From Thraustochytrium sp. TN22 (lineage: Eukaryota; Sar; Bigyra; Thraustochytrida; Thraustochytriidae), in NCBI GenBank assembly GCA_013306675.1, contig JABLUY010000082.1:62001-126000 (forward strand): DNA of 64,000 nt. Reading direction: 5' to 3'. Made by a program: the position numbers and the translations under genes. The notes below the pieces were generated by a model, which saw only the letters and a list, made by a program, of their open reading frames with translations, made no database searches and had not been told where the DNA came from. Shown here in pieces: positions 19,280 to 29,160 of the stretch. Within the stretch, counting starts at the first letter, position 1. Every line of letters begins with the position of its first letter.

Positions 19280-21643
19280 ATGACGATGAGGCGCGTGCCA
19301 GCGCTCGTCCTGGCGCTCGTGGCGGTGGCGGCCGCGGCGGTGGCGGCCGCGGGGGCGCAGGAGCAAGGGACGCGCAGCCTGTCGTCGGCGCGCAGCCCGT
19401 CCTCGCTGGACAACGCACCGTTTTCGCGCAGCCTGTACACGCTGGAGTCGTGGACCAAGGGCAGCACGCGGAAGCTGGGCGTGGTATTGGTGGCGGCCGG
19501 GTCCGACGCGGATGCCGCGGCGACGACGCCTGATGCCGAGTACTGGGAGGCGAAGCGCGAGCAAATGGACAACGTGACGGCGTTCCTGGAGGCAAACTCG
19601 GGCGGCCAGCTGCAGATGGACTTTGAGTTGCCGACGGAGGTCATGGTGAGCGCCGACTTCACGGTGGCCGACTGCACGGCGGCGTCGACGTGCCCCGATC
19701 CGGCGGCCCTGAGCGAGGCGCTCCTGGACGCCTACAATGCCACGGTGGAGTACGACCGCGTGGTGCTGCTCTTTCGTGGCGGCTGCGCATGCCTCGGGTC
19801 GACGGCGCGCGCCACCATGTACGAGCCGCTCGTCTACCTGGGTGCCAGCGATGAATCGGCGACCGTGCCGCGGCAGGTGGCGCGCGGGCTGGGCATCACG
19901 ATGGGCGCGGCGCGCGCCGCTCTGGGCGACGACGCCGACGGCAACCCGTACACCATCATGGGCGACGAGGCTGGCGTGCCGGAAGGTCACTTTCTGGTGC
20001 CTGGCAAGACGGCCTTGAACTGGTTGGACCCGGCCTCGCACGTGGCCACCTTCGCGCGCGCTGGCCATCCGGAGTGCGCGCCGCTGGATGGCGGCGCCTG
20101 CCGCACGGGCGGGTCAGTCTGGCTTGAGTCGCACGACACGGGCGCCGCGTTCGCGACCGACACCATTTACGCTGTGCGCGTGCTCACCCATCGCCCAGGC
20201 GCTGCGCTTTGGGTAGAATACCGCACCGCGCACCGCGACACGAATGAGCTGGACGGCGCGCTGCTCACGTGGAGCGTCGAGACGCCGGCCCTGGGTGACG
20301 ACGTGGACGACCTGCTCTCGCGCTACGGCCCCACGCTACTGCAACCGTACCGCATCGATACCACGACGTCGCAAGCCAACTTGCAGCTGCCTGTGGGCTC
20401 CAGCTACGTCTTCGACCTGGACGCGACCGCCGTCGAGGTGCGCGTCACGGCGCGCGATGACGACGCGGTGACCGGGAGCGGCCCGCTCAGCGGCCGCATC
20501 AATGTCCAAATCGCCTTTTTGGACCGCACCTTTGAGCGCAGCTATCCGTACCCAACCGTGGACTCCGTCCAGAACGGCGGTTCCGTTACCGTGGACGGCC
20601 TGCTGGCCTGCGACGTCGGCCGCTGGATCAATCTGACCACCACGAGCATCGGCGGGGAGGACTTCTTTCTCTACCGCCTGGCCATCGAGCGCCCAGTTGA
20701 CCTCACACTCAAGCAGATTGCCTGCCGCGCTGGCGCCTCCGGCGAGGATTTTGGCACGCTGTTTTTGTACGACGCCTACCCGATCCAGCTCGTGCGCCAG
20801 GCCATGCGTGGCGAGGCCTTCGACCCGGCCGTGGGCGCCGTGAAGGCCATCGAGGTCACCTGTGACGGCACCAACCACGAGACTGAGCTCGAGCTCGCCA
20901 ACGACTACGCGCTCGACTCGGCGCGCAACCACCCGCTCGCCCTCGACCACTACCTGCTTATGTACCGCGAGCTGGACGACGCAACCCTGACACGGATTTA
21001 CTTCGAGGCCGCCTGCTCCGACCGCACCTCGGAGTGTCGCGACAACTTCTACACGAACCGCACTGGTGGCTGCGTGCAGTGCCCGCTCGGCTCGCGCGCC
21101 GTCCACGACGCGCGCGAGGGCGAGTGCTACGAGGCCGCGACCTCCGTCCGCCTCCAGTTCGCCACGCAAACCTCGCTCTCTGGCGTCTACGTGCAGGGCA
21201 AGGCCGCGCACGGCGGCGCGCCCGTCTTTGTGCGCTCCTCGCCCTCGGTCGCCTACCTGGTTCGCGACCTCGACGCGGACGCCTGGGGCGTTGTCACGGC
21301 CGCGGCCATCGCCGCCAACCTTGCCAACCCGGCCATGGTCGAGCTGCCCGTCCTCACCGCCATGCACCCGCACCCGCTCGCGACCGGATCCACGTCTCTG
21401 CAAGGCTCCTCCGAGACCGTCACGCTCTCTGTCGTTGCCGGGGAGGACGACTCCTACGTCGATCCTTTTGCGAACTCCTTCGCCGCCACTTACCTCGGCT
21501 GGGCCTTTCACAACTACGTTCCCACGGAGGCCGACTTTGAGGACCCTTCAGTCTCCGCTGCGCATCCCGCTCTCCGTCCTCAGCTTTCCCACCTGCTTCT
21601 ACTCCAAGTCCTCTTTGTGTTCCTCGCTGTCCGCGGTGCATGA
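19280..21643 (+). CDS. secreted protein with degenerate M11/gametolysin-like domain
   Basis: 787 aa from the ATG at 19280. Residues 1-26 form a signal peptide (MRR then an Ala/Val/Leu core). The segment around residues 198-240 (VARGLGITMGAARA, then NPYTIMGDE, then KTALNWLDP) follows the layout of gametolysin-type M11 metalloproteases (HExGHxLGLxHA, MG, LGWL). The zinc-binding His and Glu positions are occupied by non-ligands, so it would be an inactive relative. A Cys cluster (CRDNFYTNRTGGCVQCPLG, near 590) resembles GCC2/GCC3 motifs. The last ~20 residues are hydrophobic, compatible with GPI attachment. The ATG follows a GC-rich leader; upstream in-frame codons are low complexity. M11 kinship is moderate; extracellular location is well supported. 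Confidence 0.65.
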   Translation: MTMRRVPALVLALVAVAAAAVAAAGAQEQGTRSLSSARSPSSLDNAPFSRSLYTLESWTKGSTRKLGVVLVAAGSDADAAATTPDAEYWEAKREQMDNVTAFLEANSGGQLQMDFELPTEVMVSADFTVADCTAASTCPDPAALSEALLDAYNATVEYDRVVLLFRGGCACLGSTARATMYEPLVYLGASDESATVPRQVARGLGITMGAARAALGDDADGNPYTIMGDEAGVPEGHFLVPGKTALNWLDPASHVATFARAGHPECAPLDGGACRTGGSVWLESHDTGAAFATDTIYAVRVLTHRPGAALWVEYRTAHRDTNELDGALLTWSVETPALGDDVDDLLSRYGPTLLQPYRIDTTTSQANLQLPVGSSYVFDLDATAVEVRVTARDDDAVTGSGPLSGRINVQIAFLDRTFERSYPYPTVDSVQNGGSVTVDGLLACDVGRWINLTTTSIGGEDFFLYRLAIERPVDLTLKQIACRAGASGEDFGTLFLYDAYPIQLVRQAMRGEAFDPAVGAVKAIEVTCDGTNHETELELANDYALDSARNHPLALDHYLLMYRELDDATLTRIYFEAACSDRTSECRDNFYTNRTGGCVQCPLGSRAVHDAREGECYEAATSVRLQFATQTSLSGVYVQGKAAHGGAPVFVRSSPSVAYLVRDLDADAWGVVTAAAIAANLANPAMVELPVLTAMHPHPLATGSTSLQGSSETVTLSVVAGEDDSYVDPFANSFAATYLGWAFHNYVPTEADFEDPSVSAAHPALRPQLSHLLLLQVLFVFLAVRGA

Positions 21644-22510
21644 GCATGATCTGGTCTGAGAGGAGGCCGAGCTCGGAGCGAACGTTACTAGTGCTGCGAG
21701 GAAAATGGCGAGGAATCAATGAGCTCGAGGTGGGCGTGCAGCGGCGCGCAGCGGCATTGCGCGAGTTCTGCCTCCAGCTAGAGGCGCGCTTCGCACAAGG
21801 CTTCGTGGCTTCGCACAGGGCGTCGGGTACTGTTTGTTGCTGCTGATTGTTCGGTGGCGGCTGCTGTTCTGTTGGAGGTGAACTTGAAAGAAGAAAAGTA
21901 TTTTGTTGAACATGCTTGGGCGAGAGTCCGCAGGTCGCCTTTCGCTGACATACCAGCTCGGCCTAGGCTAGCTAGCTAGAGTCCAGATGACTCAGATGCC
22001 TGGCCATCTTGAATGGCACACACACTGTCACACAGCACACGAGCAGAGTGCGTTCCAGCTCGTGCTCTCGCATTCCGCCATCGGCGCAGTCCGCTCTCAA
22101 GCTTGACGCCGCTCGGATGGCTGGCGGCACTGGTGCGCTCCGGCCCCGGTTCGTCCGCGGCCCTGGCCTGCTCGCGCGCGGCGCGTGCCGAGACGAGACC
22201 ACACACCTGACACTGACAGTGATGTCTGTCTGCAGTGTATGTGTGTGTGAGCTCAAACCACCTTCGAACCCCTGGCAAGCGCCGCCAGCACCATCCAGTG
22301 GTTGCTCGCAGCCGTCGACCATCAATCGACGCGCTCCGAGTCGGCGCCACTAGTACGCAAGAGACGCTGGCGAGCATGGCCGGCACCCGAGCCGTGCTCC
22401 ACAGCCGGGCGCTGCCGCTGCGGCTCCGCTGCCGGCGCGCGCTCCGTGCCGGAGCTGAACGAGAGGCGGTCTCCGTCGCACCCGATGACCCGCCTCGCTC
22501 GCCTCGCATT

Positions 22511-22511
22511 G

Positions 22512-22544
<33 letters not shown>
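22511..22544. repeat. (GGCA)n microsatellite
   Basis: About eight perfect GGCA units. Confidence 0.9.
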
Positions 22545-23387
22545 GGATGGCCAGTCACCACGCCCTGCACGGCACGAACTTACGGAGCGCAGCGCCGCGC
22601 GGCATCACGCACAACCCGGGCGGCTCCCTGCCTGCGAGCCCGCCCTGCACTGCAGTGCAAGCAAGCAAGCGTGGCAGCTCAGCTGGCAACTGCCGCCCCG
22701 CGCGCGCCGGCCGCACCGAGCGTCGCCTCGCCGTTATCAAAATTCGGCCTGGATGCGCTGCTGCCAGTGCAGCTTGATGCGATGTTGCGCTGCAACTGCT
22801 GCGCCGCGTTGCGCTGCACGCCGGCCTGCTGCATCTCCTGGTCTGGACTCTGCAGGGCAGGCAGGAGCCTGCAGCTCGCTCCTCGAGCCCTCCTCGTGGC
22901 CCGGCCTCAGCTCCTCATGCTCTTCCGGTCGCCTGCCAGCCAGTGCTCTACCAGTGCTCGCCGGAGCTCGCGCCTCGCGCGCCTCGCGCGCCTCGCGCCT
23001 CGCGCCGCGGTGCCCTGGTGCAGAGTCCGCTGCTTGGCTGATGATGATGACAGCCTGAGAGTGCTGCTGTGCAGTGTGCGCTCGCGGGCTTCAAGTGTTG
23101 TGCACGCGCGGCGCCGCCGCTGGCCGCCAGCCGCGCTCGCGCTCGCTGCTGGCCGCCGGCGCGCGCGGCGCGCTCGAGCCGGGCCGGGCCGGGCCGGGCC
23201 GGAGCGGCCGCGCCGAGCGCGAGCGAGCCTGATCGCCCTGCGGCAGGCCTGGTGATGGTGATGGCAGGCAAGGTGAAGGCCTGACAGGAGGAGGCGGCGC
23301 GTGCCGCGCACGCCGCGGCGAGGGCGCCGGCGGCGGCGCGCGGCGAGGTGCGGCAAACCCGAGTCGACGACGCCAGCGCCGCCGCCA

Positions 23388-23408
23388 GCGCCGCCGCCTC
23401 GCCCGCCA

Positions 23409-23448
<40 letters not shown>

Positions 23449-23470
23449 GCCAGCCGCGCCAGCCGCGCCG
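23388..23470. repeat. (GCC)n tract in the 5' leader
   Basis: Near-continuous GCC/CCG triplets ending about 75 bp before the start codon of the nucleotidase-kinase gene. A structured, GC-rich leader is expected. Confidence 0.8.
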
Positions 23471-23544
23471 GGTCGCGCTGCCTCGCCCGCGCGCCGCGCT
23501 GCACCGCGGTCGAGGCGAGGAGGTCAAGGAGAGGAGCAGGAAGC

Positions 23545-25086
23545 ATGGGCTGCGCGTCGAGCCGCGAGGCGGAGAAGACCGCGCGCGTGGAGCAGGTGGA
23601 GGTGGTGTTCTTCGACCTGGATGACACGCTGTACCAGAACGACTGGGCGACGGCCATCCGGCTCAAGGACTCGATCGAGCGGTACACGGTGGAGGAGCTG
23701 GGGCTCGCGCCGGACTACGCGTTCGAGCTGTACCTGGAGCACGGCACGGCGCTGCGCGGGCTGCTGAAGCGCAACCACCTGCCGGAGGAGCGCATCGAGC
23801 ACTACCTGGAGGATGTGCACAACGTGTCGCTCGAGGAGGTGCGGCCCAACCCGGAGCTGGCGGAGATCATTCGCCGCCTGGCGCAGCACAAGCGCATCTT
23901 CGTCTTTACGGCGTCCACCAAGGAGCACGCGCTGCGCTGCCTGGCGCGCGTGGGCATTGACGCCAGCCTCTTCGAGGACATCATCGACTGCCGCACCGTC
24001 GGCCTCGTCACCAAGCACTCGCCCATCGCCTTCCACAAGGCCATGGAGGTGGCTGGCCTCGACCTCGAGGACGGCTACAAGTGCTTCTTCTTCGACGACT
24101 CGCCCAAGAACATCAAGACGGCCAAGGAGCTCGGCTGGCTGACCTGCATCATGGGCCGCGAGCGCAACACCGGCAAGAAGTTCAACATGCCCGAGGCCGA
24201 CTACATGCTTGACACGATGAACGACCTGCCCGCCACCATCCCGGCGCTCTTTGACTACGACGTCGACTTCTCCGACTTTGCGCCGGCCATCGCCGACGCG
24301 CCCCTCGGCGAGGTCGACCCAGTCGATGACAAGGTCGAGGTGGAGGACGACCTCGAGCCCGAGGAGGAGGAGGAGGAGGAAGAGGAGGAGGCGCTCGACC
24401 TCATGGAGCAGGACGACGTCGAGGACGAGGTCGAGACCACCGGCGCCGCCTCGTCCTCGGCCGCCGCTCAGAACGGCTCGCTCCGCAACGCCATCTTTGT
24501 CCTTGGCGGCCCCGGCTGCGGCAAGGGCACCCAGTCGCAGAAGCTCGTCAAGAAGCGCGGCCTCGTGCATCTCAGCGCTGGCGACCTCCTGCGCGCTGAG
24601 CTCCGCAACCCGAACTCCACCTACGGCGCTCTCATTGACAAGACCATCAAGGAGGGCAAGATCGTGCCCTCGGAGATCACCATGAACCTCATCGTCCAGG
24701 CCTTTGGCGACTACCCCGAGGCGCGCACCTTCCTCATTGACGGCTGCCCGCGCGACCTCGACAACCTCCGCGGCTGGCGCGAGGTCGTCGAGAACCCCGG
24801 CCATGCCCAAGTCATCGGCGTGCTCTTTTACGATGCCGACGAGGAGATTCTCCTTGAGCGCATCCTCGGCCGCGCCAGCGCCGCCACCGAGAAGCGCGCT
24901 GACGATAACGAGGAGACCGCGCGGAAGCGCTTCAAGACCTACCGCGACCTCACCATGCCCCTTCTTGAGGAGCTCCGCAAGGACGAGGGCCTCGTCCGTG
25001 ACATTGACGCCACGCGCTCTGTCGACGAAATCTTCAGTGACACGCTCCGTGAGGTCGACGACATGCTCGCCCAGGCCGACGCCTGA
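23545..25086 (+). CDS. HAD pyrimidine 5'-nucleotidase-like / UMP-CMP kinase fusion
   Basis: 513 aa. The start MGCASSRE fits N-myristoylation at Gly2 with a palmitoylatable Cys3, which would place the protein on membranes. Residues 18-235 are a HAD phosphatase like Sdt1/pyrimidine 5'-nucleotidases: motif I FFDLDDTLY (Asp24, Asp26), motif II VFTAST near 116, a conserved Lys near 153 and motif IV CFFFDDSPKN near 172. A Glu-rich linker (about 262-305) leads to a UMP-CMP-kinase-type domain: P-loop GGPGCGKGT with Lys327, LSAGDLLRAE, LIDGCPRD at 397 (Cys401 for the usual Phe) and the short LID with RADDNEETARKR. One half would dephosphorylate nucleoside monophosphates and the other phosphorylate them. 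All key residues are present in both halves; substrate specificity is inferred. Confidence 0.9.
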   Translation: MGCASSREAEKTARVEQVEVVFFDLDDTLYQNDWATAIRLKDSIERYTVEELGLAPDYAFELYLEHGTALRGLLKRNHLPEERIEHYLEDVHNVSLEEVRPNPELAEIIRRLAQHKRIFVFTASTKEHALRCLARVGIDASLFEDIIDCRTVGLVTKHSPIAFHKAMEVAGLDLEDGYKCFFFDDSPKNIKTAKELGWLTCIMGRERNTGKKFNMPEADYMLDTMNDLPATIPALFDYDVDFSDFAPAIADAPLGEVDPVDDKVEVEDDLEPEEEEEEEEEEALDLMEQDDVEDEVETTGAASSSAAAQNGSLRNAIFVLGGPGCGKGTQSQKLVKKRGLVHLSAGDLLRAELRNPNSTYGALIDKTIKEGKIVPSEITMNLIVQAFGDYPEARTFLIDGCPRDLDNLRGWREVVENPGHAQVIGVLFYDADEEILLERILGRASAATEKRADDNEETARKRFKTYRDLTMPLLEELRKDEGLVRDIDATRSVDEIFSDTLREVDDMLAQADA

Positions 25087-25769
25087 GTGAGATAACAAGA
25101 GAGGGAGGGAGGGAGGGAGAGAGACAGAGAGCTCCCCTCTCCCAAATGTTGTTTACAAACCTTCCGCCAGCCTCCGTCGAGACCATAATCTGACCACACT
25201 ACCAAGCAACCGGCCCTTGTGTACGGGCCCCCCGCCGTAGCCGTAGCGCACACGTGTCTTTTGAACCCATGATGAGCACTGATCTTCTTTATAGTCGACA
25301 AGATTGATGGCAATGAACACGGCTTGACAGCGAGTGACGAACAGACGACTCGACGAGCAACGAGCTCCTCGACAGCACGACCGTAACCCCGGCCAAGACG
25401 TTGACAGCCTCCGCGCTTGCGTAACTTTTTACTGGCAACGAACACGAACACGGCTTGACAGAGAGTGACGGATAGACGACTCGACGAGCCCCTCGATAGC
25501 ACGACCGCGACCGCGACCGCGACCGCGACAACCTCGGCGGAGACGTTGAGAGCCTTCATGCTTACTAATGGTGATTGTCTTGGAGTTCAGGACATCAAGA
25601 GCCACGAGGCGAGAGCGGCCGCGTGAGCATACCTCGAACGCGCGCGCGCGCGCAGCCGGCGGCGGCGACGGCGGCGCGGCGCGGCGCGGGGCTCCGCGCA
25701 GACCGGCGGCTCGCTCGCCCGCGCTCGCTCGGTTGCTCGGTTGCCCGGTTGCTCGCTCGCGCCGGCAGC
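25087..25769. other. intergenic region with a diverged direct repeat
   Basis: Contains the two-copy repeat at 25313-25557. The part nearest the DHHC gene is GC-rich leader. No gene was seen. Confidence 0.5.
25313..25557. repeat. two-copy ~110-bp direct repeat
   Basis: Both copies open with ACACGGCTTGACAG and continue through GACGACTCGACGAGC, a CTCGA-AGCACGACCG block and a GACGTTGA element (copy starts about 25318 and 25449). The second copy has an inserted (GACCGC)n run. A short unique spacer separates them. Confidence 0.75.
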
Positions 25770-26894
25770 ATGGCCGCGACGGAGCGCGCGACGGCCGGGC
25801 CGAGCGTGAGCGCGGCGTCGGCGGACGGCGCGCGGCGGCGGCGCGGCGGCGGCGAGGGCGCTCGCGCGTGGAAGTCCACGCAGGAGCTGCGACGGCTGTG
25901 GCCCGAGTCCGCGACCATCAACCTGCGGTGCGGAGGCAGGTGCGCGTCAACGGGGCTCTCGCTTGGCCCCCCGGGCGGCGTGGTCTTCGGCCAGCTGCTC
26001 GGGTTCGCGCTGCTCTTCGCGTTTCCGGTGCCGTACTTGACGCGGGCCAGCGCCGGGAACCCGGCGTACGCCGTGGTGGGCGCCGTGCTGGCCGTGCCGT
26101 GCATGGTCTTGTACGCACTTGCCAGCCTCACGGACCCGGGCATTCTGCCGCACTGCAAGGATGTCAAGGCGCCCGAGGGCGCGGCCTCGCTGAGTGCGCG
26201 CCCGCCGCGCAAGCAGCACTTTGTGGCGCACGGCAAGATCACGACACTCACCTACTGCGACGTCTGCGCGCTGTACCGGCCGCCGCGCGCCGAGCACTGC
26301 AGCATCTGCCACAACTGCGTCACGCGCTTCGACCACCATTGCGCCTGGATCGGCAACTGCGTCGGCGAGCGCAACTACCGCTTCTTCTTCACCTTCCTCG
26401 TGCTTGGCATGTCGTCGCTCGTCTACAGCGCGGTGCTCGCGATTGTGCACCTCGCCAACCTCGTCAGCGACTACTCCGGCAAGAGCGCCGCCGCCGCCAA
26501 CATCCTCGCCGAGGGCTGGGGCTCTGTCGTCCTGCTTGTGCTCTGTGTCTTTCTCATCTTCGCCGTCTCGGCGCTCCTCATCTTCCACGTGCAGCTGTCC
26601 TTCCTCAACCGCACCACCTACGAGCACCTGCGCCACATGGGCTCGCCGCTGCGCCCGTTTGGCCAGGGAGTCAAGGTCCTGCGCCGTCTCTTTCTCACGC
26701 CACGCCCGGCGAGCTACTTTTTCGCCTGGGTCCGTCTCAATCGCGCCAACCAGAGCTTTAGCGACGAGGTGCCCAGCGACGAGGTCTATGCTCTCGGCAA
26801 CGCGTCGCATGTCTCGCCCGCGGCCCCGGCCGACTTTGACCCAGCTCGCTTCTTCCCCGCCAAGTCTCCCGGCACGGTTGCGGCGAGCCAGTAG
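25770..26894 (+). CDS. DHHC-type protein S-palmitoyltransferase 1
   Basis: 374 aa. A Cys-rich zinc-binding domain runs from TYCDVCALYRPPRAEHC to the active site DHHC at residues 188-191, followed by AWIGNCVGERNYRFF. Four membrane segments fit the family: about 69-90, 96-118, 203-230 and 249-277. A DPG motif (TDPGIL) follows the second segment, as is usual. The enzyme would transfer palmitate to Cys residues of client proteins at Golgi, endosome or plasma membrane. The ATG at 25770 is chosen because the 65 in-frame codons before it are low complexity. A second DHHC enzyme lies at 47826-48977 but is not a recent duplicate. Convergent with the patatin gene. Confidence 0.93.
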   Translation: MAATERATAGPSVSAASADGARRRRGGGEGARAWKSTQELRRLWPESATINLRCGGRCASTGLSLGPPGGVVFGQLLGFALLFAFPVPYLTRASAGNPAYAVVGAVLAVPCMVLYALASLTDPGILPHCKDVKAPEGAASLSARPPRKQHFVAHGKITTLTYCDVCALYRPPRAEHCSICHNCVTRFDHHCAWIGNCVGERNYRFFFTFLVLGMSSLVYSAVLAIVHLANLVSDYSGKSAAAANILAEGWGSVVLLVLCVFLIFAVSALLIFHVQLSFLNRTTYEHLRHMGSPLRPFGQGVKVLRRLFLTPRPASYFFAWVRLNRANQSFSDEVPSDEVYALGNASHVSPAAPADFDPARFFPAKSPGTVAASQ

Positions 26895-27396
26895 GGCGAG
26901 TCCAGCATCGGCCGGCGCATGCCTCCATTGTACTTTTGCTGCTGCTGCTGCTGCTGCTGTGGCTGTGGCTTGCGTATGAACACAATTTTTTTGCCTTTTT
27001 CCTTCTCCATGGCATGCGTGACAATCAATTCGATGGTGGCGCTGACCAAGCCGCCTTGCTCTCGTTGCGAGCGGCGGCGCGGCGTCCGCACGCACACGTA
27101 CACATCACACAAGCTCGATGTACGCGAATTCGCCGCCGTCAGTCGCCAAAACAGAGCGAGACACAAGCAAGCGAGACACTAGCAAGGTACGCTCATTCTG
27201 GACATTGCTCGGTCGCCGACAATCAATCACATCAAGTCTGCTTCGCTCTACTATCATTGTCTCTATCTAGCTAGCTAGTCACAGAATGCCCAGGGCCAGG
27301 CTGGGCGACACCACACGCGCGCAACGCGCGCTCGCACAGCAAGCATGCACGCTTGCTAAGAAATTCATACCTCTCATACAAAGTCCCCTCTCTTCA
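26895..27396. other. convergent 3' region between DHHC 1 and the patatin gene
   Basis: Holds a short (CTG)n run (about 26936-26958), T-rich segments near 26990 and a CTAGCTAGCTAG motif near 27266. It contains both 3' UTRs; no gene was seen. Confidence 0.5.
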
Positions 27397-29160
27397 TCAC
27401 GTGGCCTTGGCGTTGACCTCATGTTTCGCCGCCTTGCCACGTTTGGCCTTGGCATGCTGCGTCTGCGTCTGCGCCTCAGAGCGCCGCTGCAAACCCATGC
27501 GCGAGAGAAAGCGAAAGGTGGGCTCCAGGTCGCAGTTGTCGGCCGCGAGAACGAGGTCGTCGAGTGCGCCGACGTCATTGAGCGGAACCGGGCGCAGCAG
27601 CGCCGGGTCCACGCGGTGGTAGCGGTCGCGCAGGATGGCCTTGCAGTTGAAGTAAGCCGCCTTGGCCGTGGCACAGAAGAGAAAGTCAATAAACCACGGA
27701 AGCCACTGCTTGACGCCCCAGTGGCCGACGCGGCACGCAGGGTTGTAGTCGCTGACGCCCGTGGAGATGGACAACACGTGGACCTTGTCGAGCGAGCGGT
27801 GCGGCGCCACGAGCGCGAGCGCCGCCATGGACGGGTCGTTCGACCACAGGCCGCCGTCCACAAAGTCCTTGAAGGCCGGAAAGTAAAAGGGCGCCGCCGT
27901 CGCGCCGTTGACAATGTCGGCCAGCGGCAGGTCGCGCACCGAGAAGCGCTTCATCTGCTCCTTGACGCTGGCGCGCGTGTCGTCGTCCAGCACGTCGTCG
28001 TCCTCGTCGTCAAAGACGTGGTGCCCGGCATACGTGGTCTCGGCGGCGGGGATGACGTTGGTCCACACGCGCGGCGCCACCTTGTTGTGCTTGACGTGCG
28101 AGGCCGTGAAGCAAATGCCCTTGCTCAGCTGGCCCAGACGCAGGTCGCGGAAGGCTGTGCGCAGCATGGCCAGCTTGCCCTCGCCATCGTGGTTCGGGCC
28201 CGTCAGCATGCCGAGCTGCTTGAGCTGGCCCCACACGGTCTTGCGGAACACGAGCGGCGACGCGACGCGGAACATCTCCAGCGTCTCCGCCGGCGAGAAC
28301 CCGGTCGCCAGCATGCCGCCCACGATGGAGCCCGTCGAGCACCCGGCGATGAGGCCCACGTGGTCCATGAGGTCCGGGAACTCCTCGCTGATGCGCTCAA
28401 GTACGCGCGCCGAGACCGCGCCCTTGATGCCGCCGCCGTCAAGCGACAGAATGAAGAGCGGCTTGTCCCTGTCCTCGGCGGTCCACATGCGCTGCGGCTC
28501 ACTCGCCTGCACACGCTGCTCCGCGCTGCGCACCGCCTTCTCGATGCACGCGCGCTCCTCCTCGCCCAGCTCGTACGGCTTGAACCAGCGCACGCCGCGG
28601 TGCGGATTTGCCGGCACCACCAGCACATAAAGTAGATACAGGCACAGGCACAGGCCGTACACCAGGCTGGCCGCTAGCAGCCACGGATGCTCGCGGCACA
28701 CAAACGCAATGCACGCTACCACCGGCCCGCCCAGCAGCACGGCCTGCGTCCACACCTTGAGCCGCGCGCCCACCGAGTACACCTTGTCGCGCGCGCCCTG
28801 CCGCAGGTGATCCAGCTCCGACCGCATATGCTCGCGCTGCTGGTGCACGCGCTCCGTGATCTCGTCCTTGAGCTCGCGCAACCGCGAATACTCCTCATTC
28901 AGGTTCGCCCACGCATTATCCGTCACCGAGTTCACCCGCGCGCGCGACTTGGTCAGCTCGCGCAGCATGCGCCCTCGCAGGTCCTCGAGGCCCACATTCG
29001 GCGTCTCCACGCTGCGCCGCCAGAAGAACAGCCTCGGCGCTCGCTTCCGCTCCAGCCGCGCGCGAGAGGCCGCCGCCGCGGCCGCCGCGGCCGCCGCGTT
29101 GCTGTTGCCGCTGCCCTCGGCGCCCGGCTCCGCGCCTCCGCGCCTCTGCACCAGCCCCAT
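27397..29160 (-). CDS. patatin-like phospholipase, membrane-associated
   Basis: 587 aa. The patatin domain (about 235-455) has the oxyanion-hole motif DGGGIKG at 241, the nucleophile elbow GCSTG with Ser275 and the catalytic DGG with Asp435 (FVDGGLWSND). This Ser-Asp dyad cleaves fatty acyl esters from phospholipids or triacylglycerol. N-terminal to it are an Ala-rich stretch, a coiled-coil-like segment (about 85-125) and two close hydrophobic segments (about 139-154 and 160-182) that could form a membrane hairpin, as in lipid-droplet proteins. An acidic insert (DDEDDDVLDDD) lies near residue 385. The start at 29160 is the first ATG of the frame that gives a plausible chain. Confidence 0.92.
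   Translation of the reverse strand: MGLVQRRGGAEPGAEGSGNSNAAAAAAAAAASRARLERKRAPRLFFWRRSVETPNVGLEDLRGRMLRELTKSRARVNSVTDNAWANLNEEYSRLRELKDEITERVHQQREHMRSELDHLRQGARDKVYSVGARLKVWTQAVLLGGPVVACIAFVCREHPWLLAASLVYGLCLCLYLLYVLVVPANPHRGVRWFKPYELGEEERACIEKAVRSAEQRVQASEPQRMWTAEDRDKPLFILSLDGGGIKGAVSARVLERISEEFPDLMDHVGLIAGCSTGSIVGGMLATGFSPAETLEMFRVASPLVFRKTVWGQLKQLGMLTGPNHDGEGKLAMLRTAFRDLRLGQLSKGICFTASHVKHNKVAPRVWTNVIPAAETTYAGHHVFDDEDDDVLDDDTRASVKEQMKRFSVRDLPLADIVNGATAAPFYFPAFKDFVDGGLWSNDPSMAALALVAPHRSLDKVHVLSISTGVSDYNPACRVGHWGVKQWLPWFIDFLFCATAKAAYFNCKAILRDRYHRVDPALLRPVPLNDVGALDDLVLAADNCDLEPTFRFLSRMGLQRRSEAQTQTQHAKAKRGKAAKHEVNAKAT

Larger units (their letters stand above)
21644..23544. other. 1.9-kb intergenic region
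   Basis: No gene was recognised. It contains a CTAG-rich motif near 21963, (GGCA)n at 22511-22544, a TGATGATGATGA run near 23039 and a (GCC)n tract at about 23388-23470 in the leader of the next gene. Confidence 0.5.
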
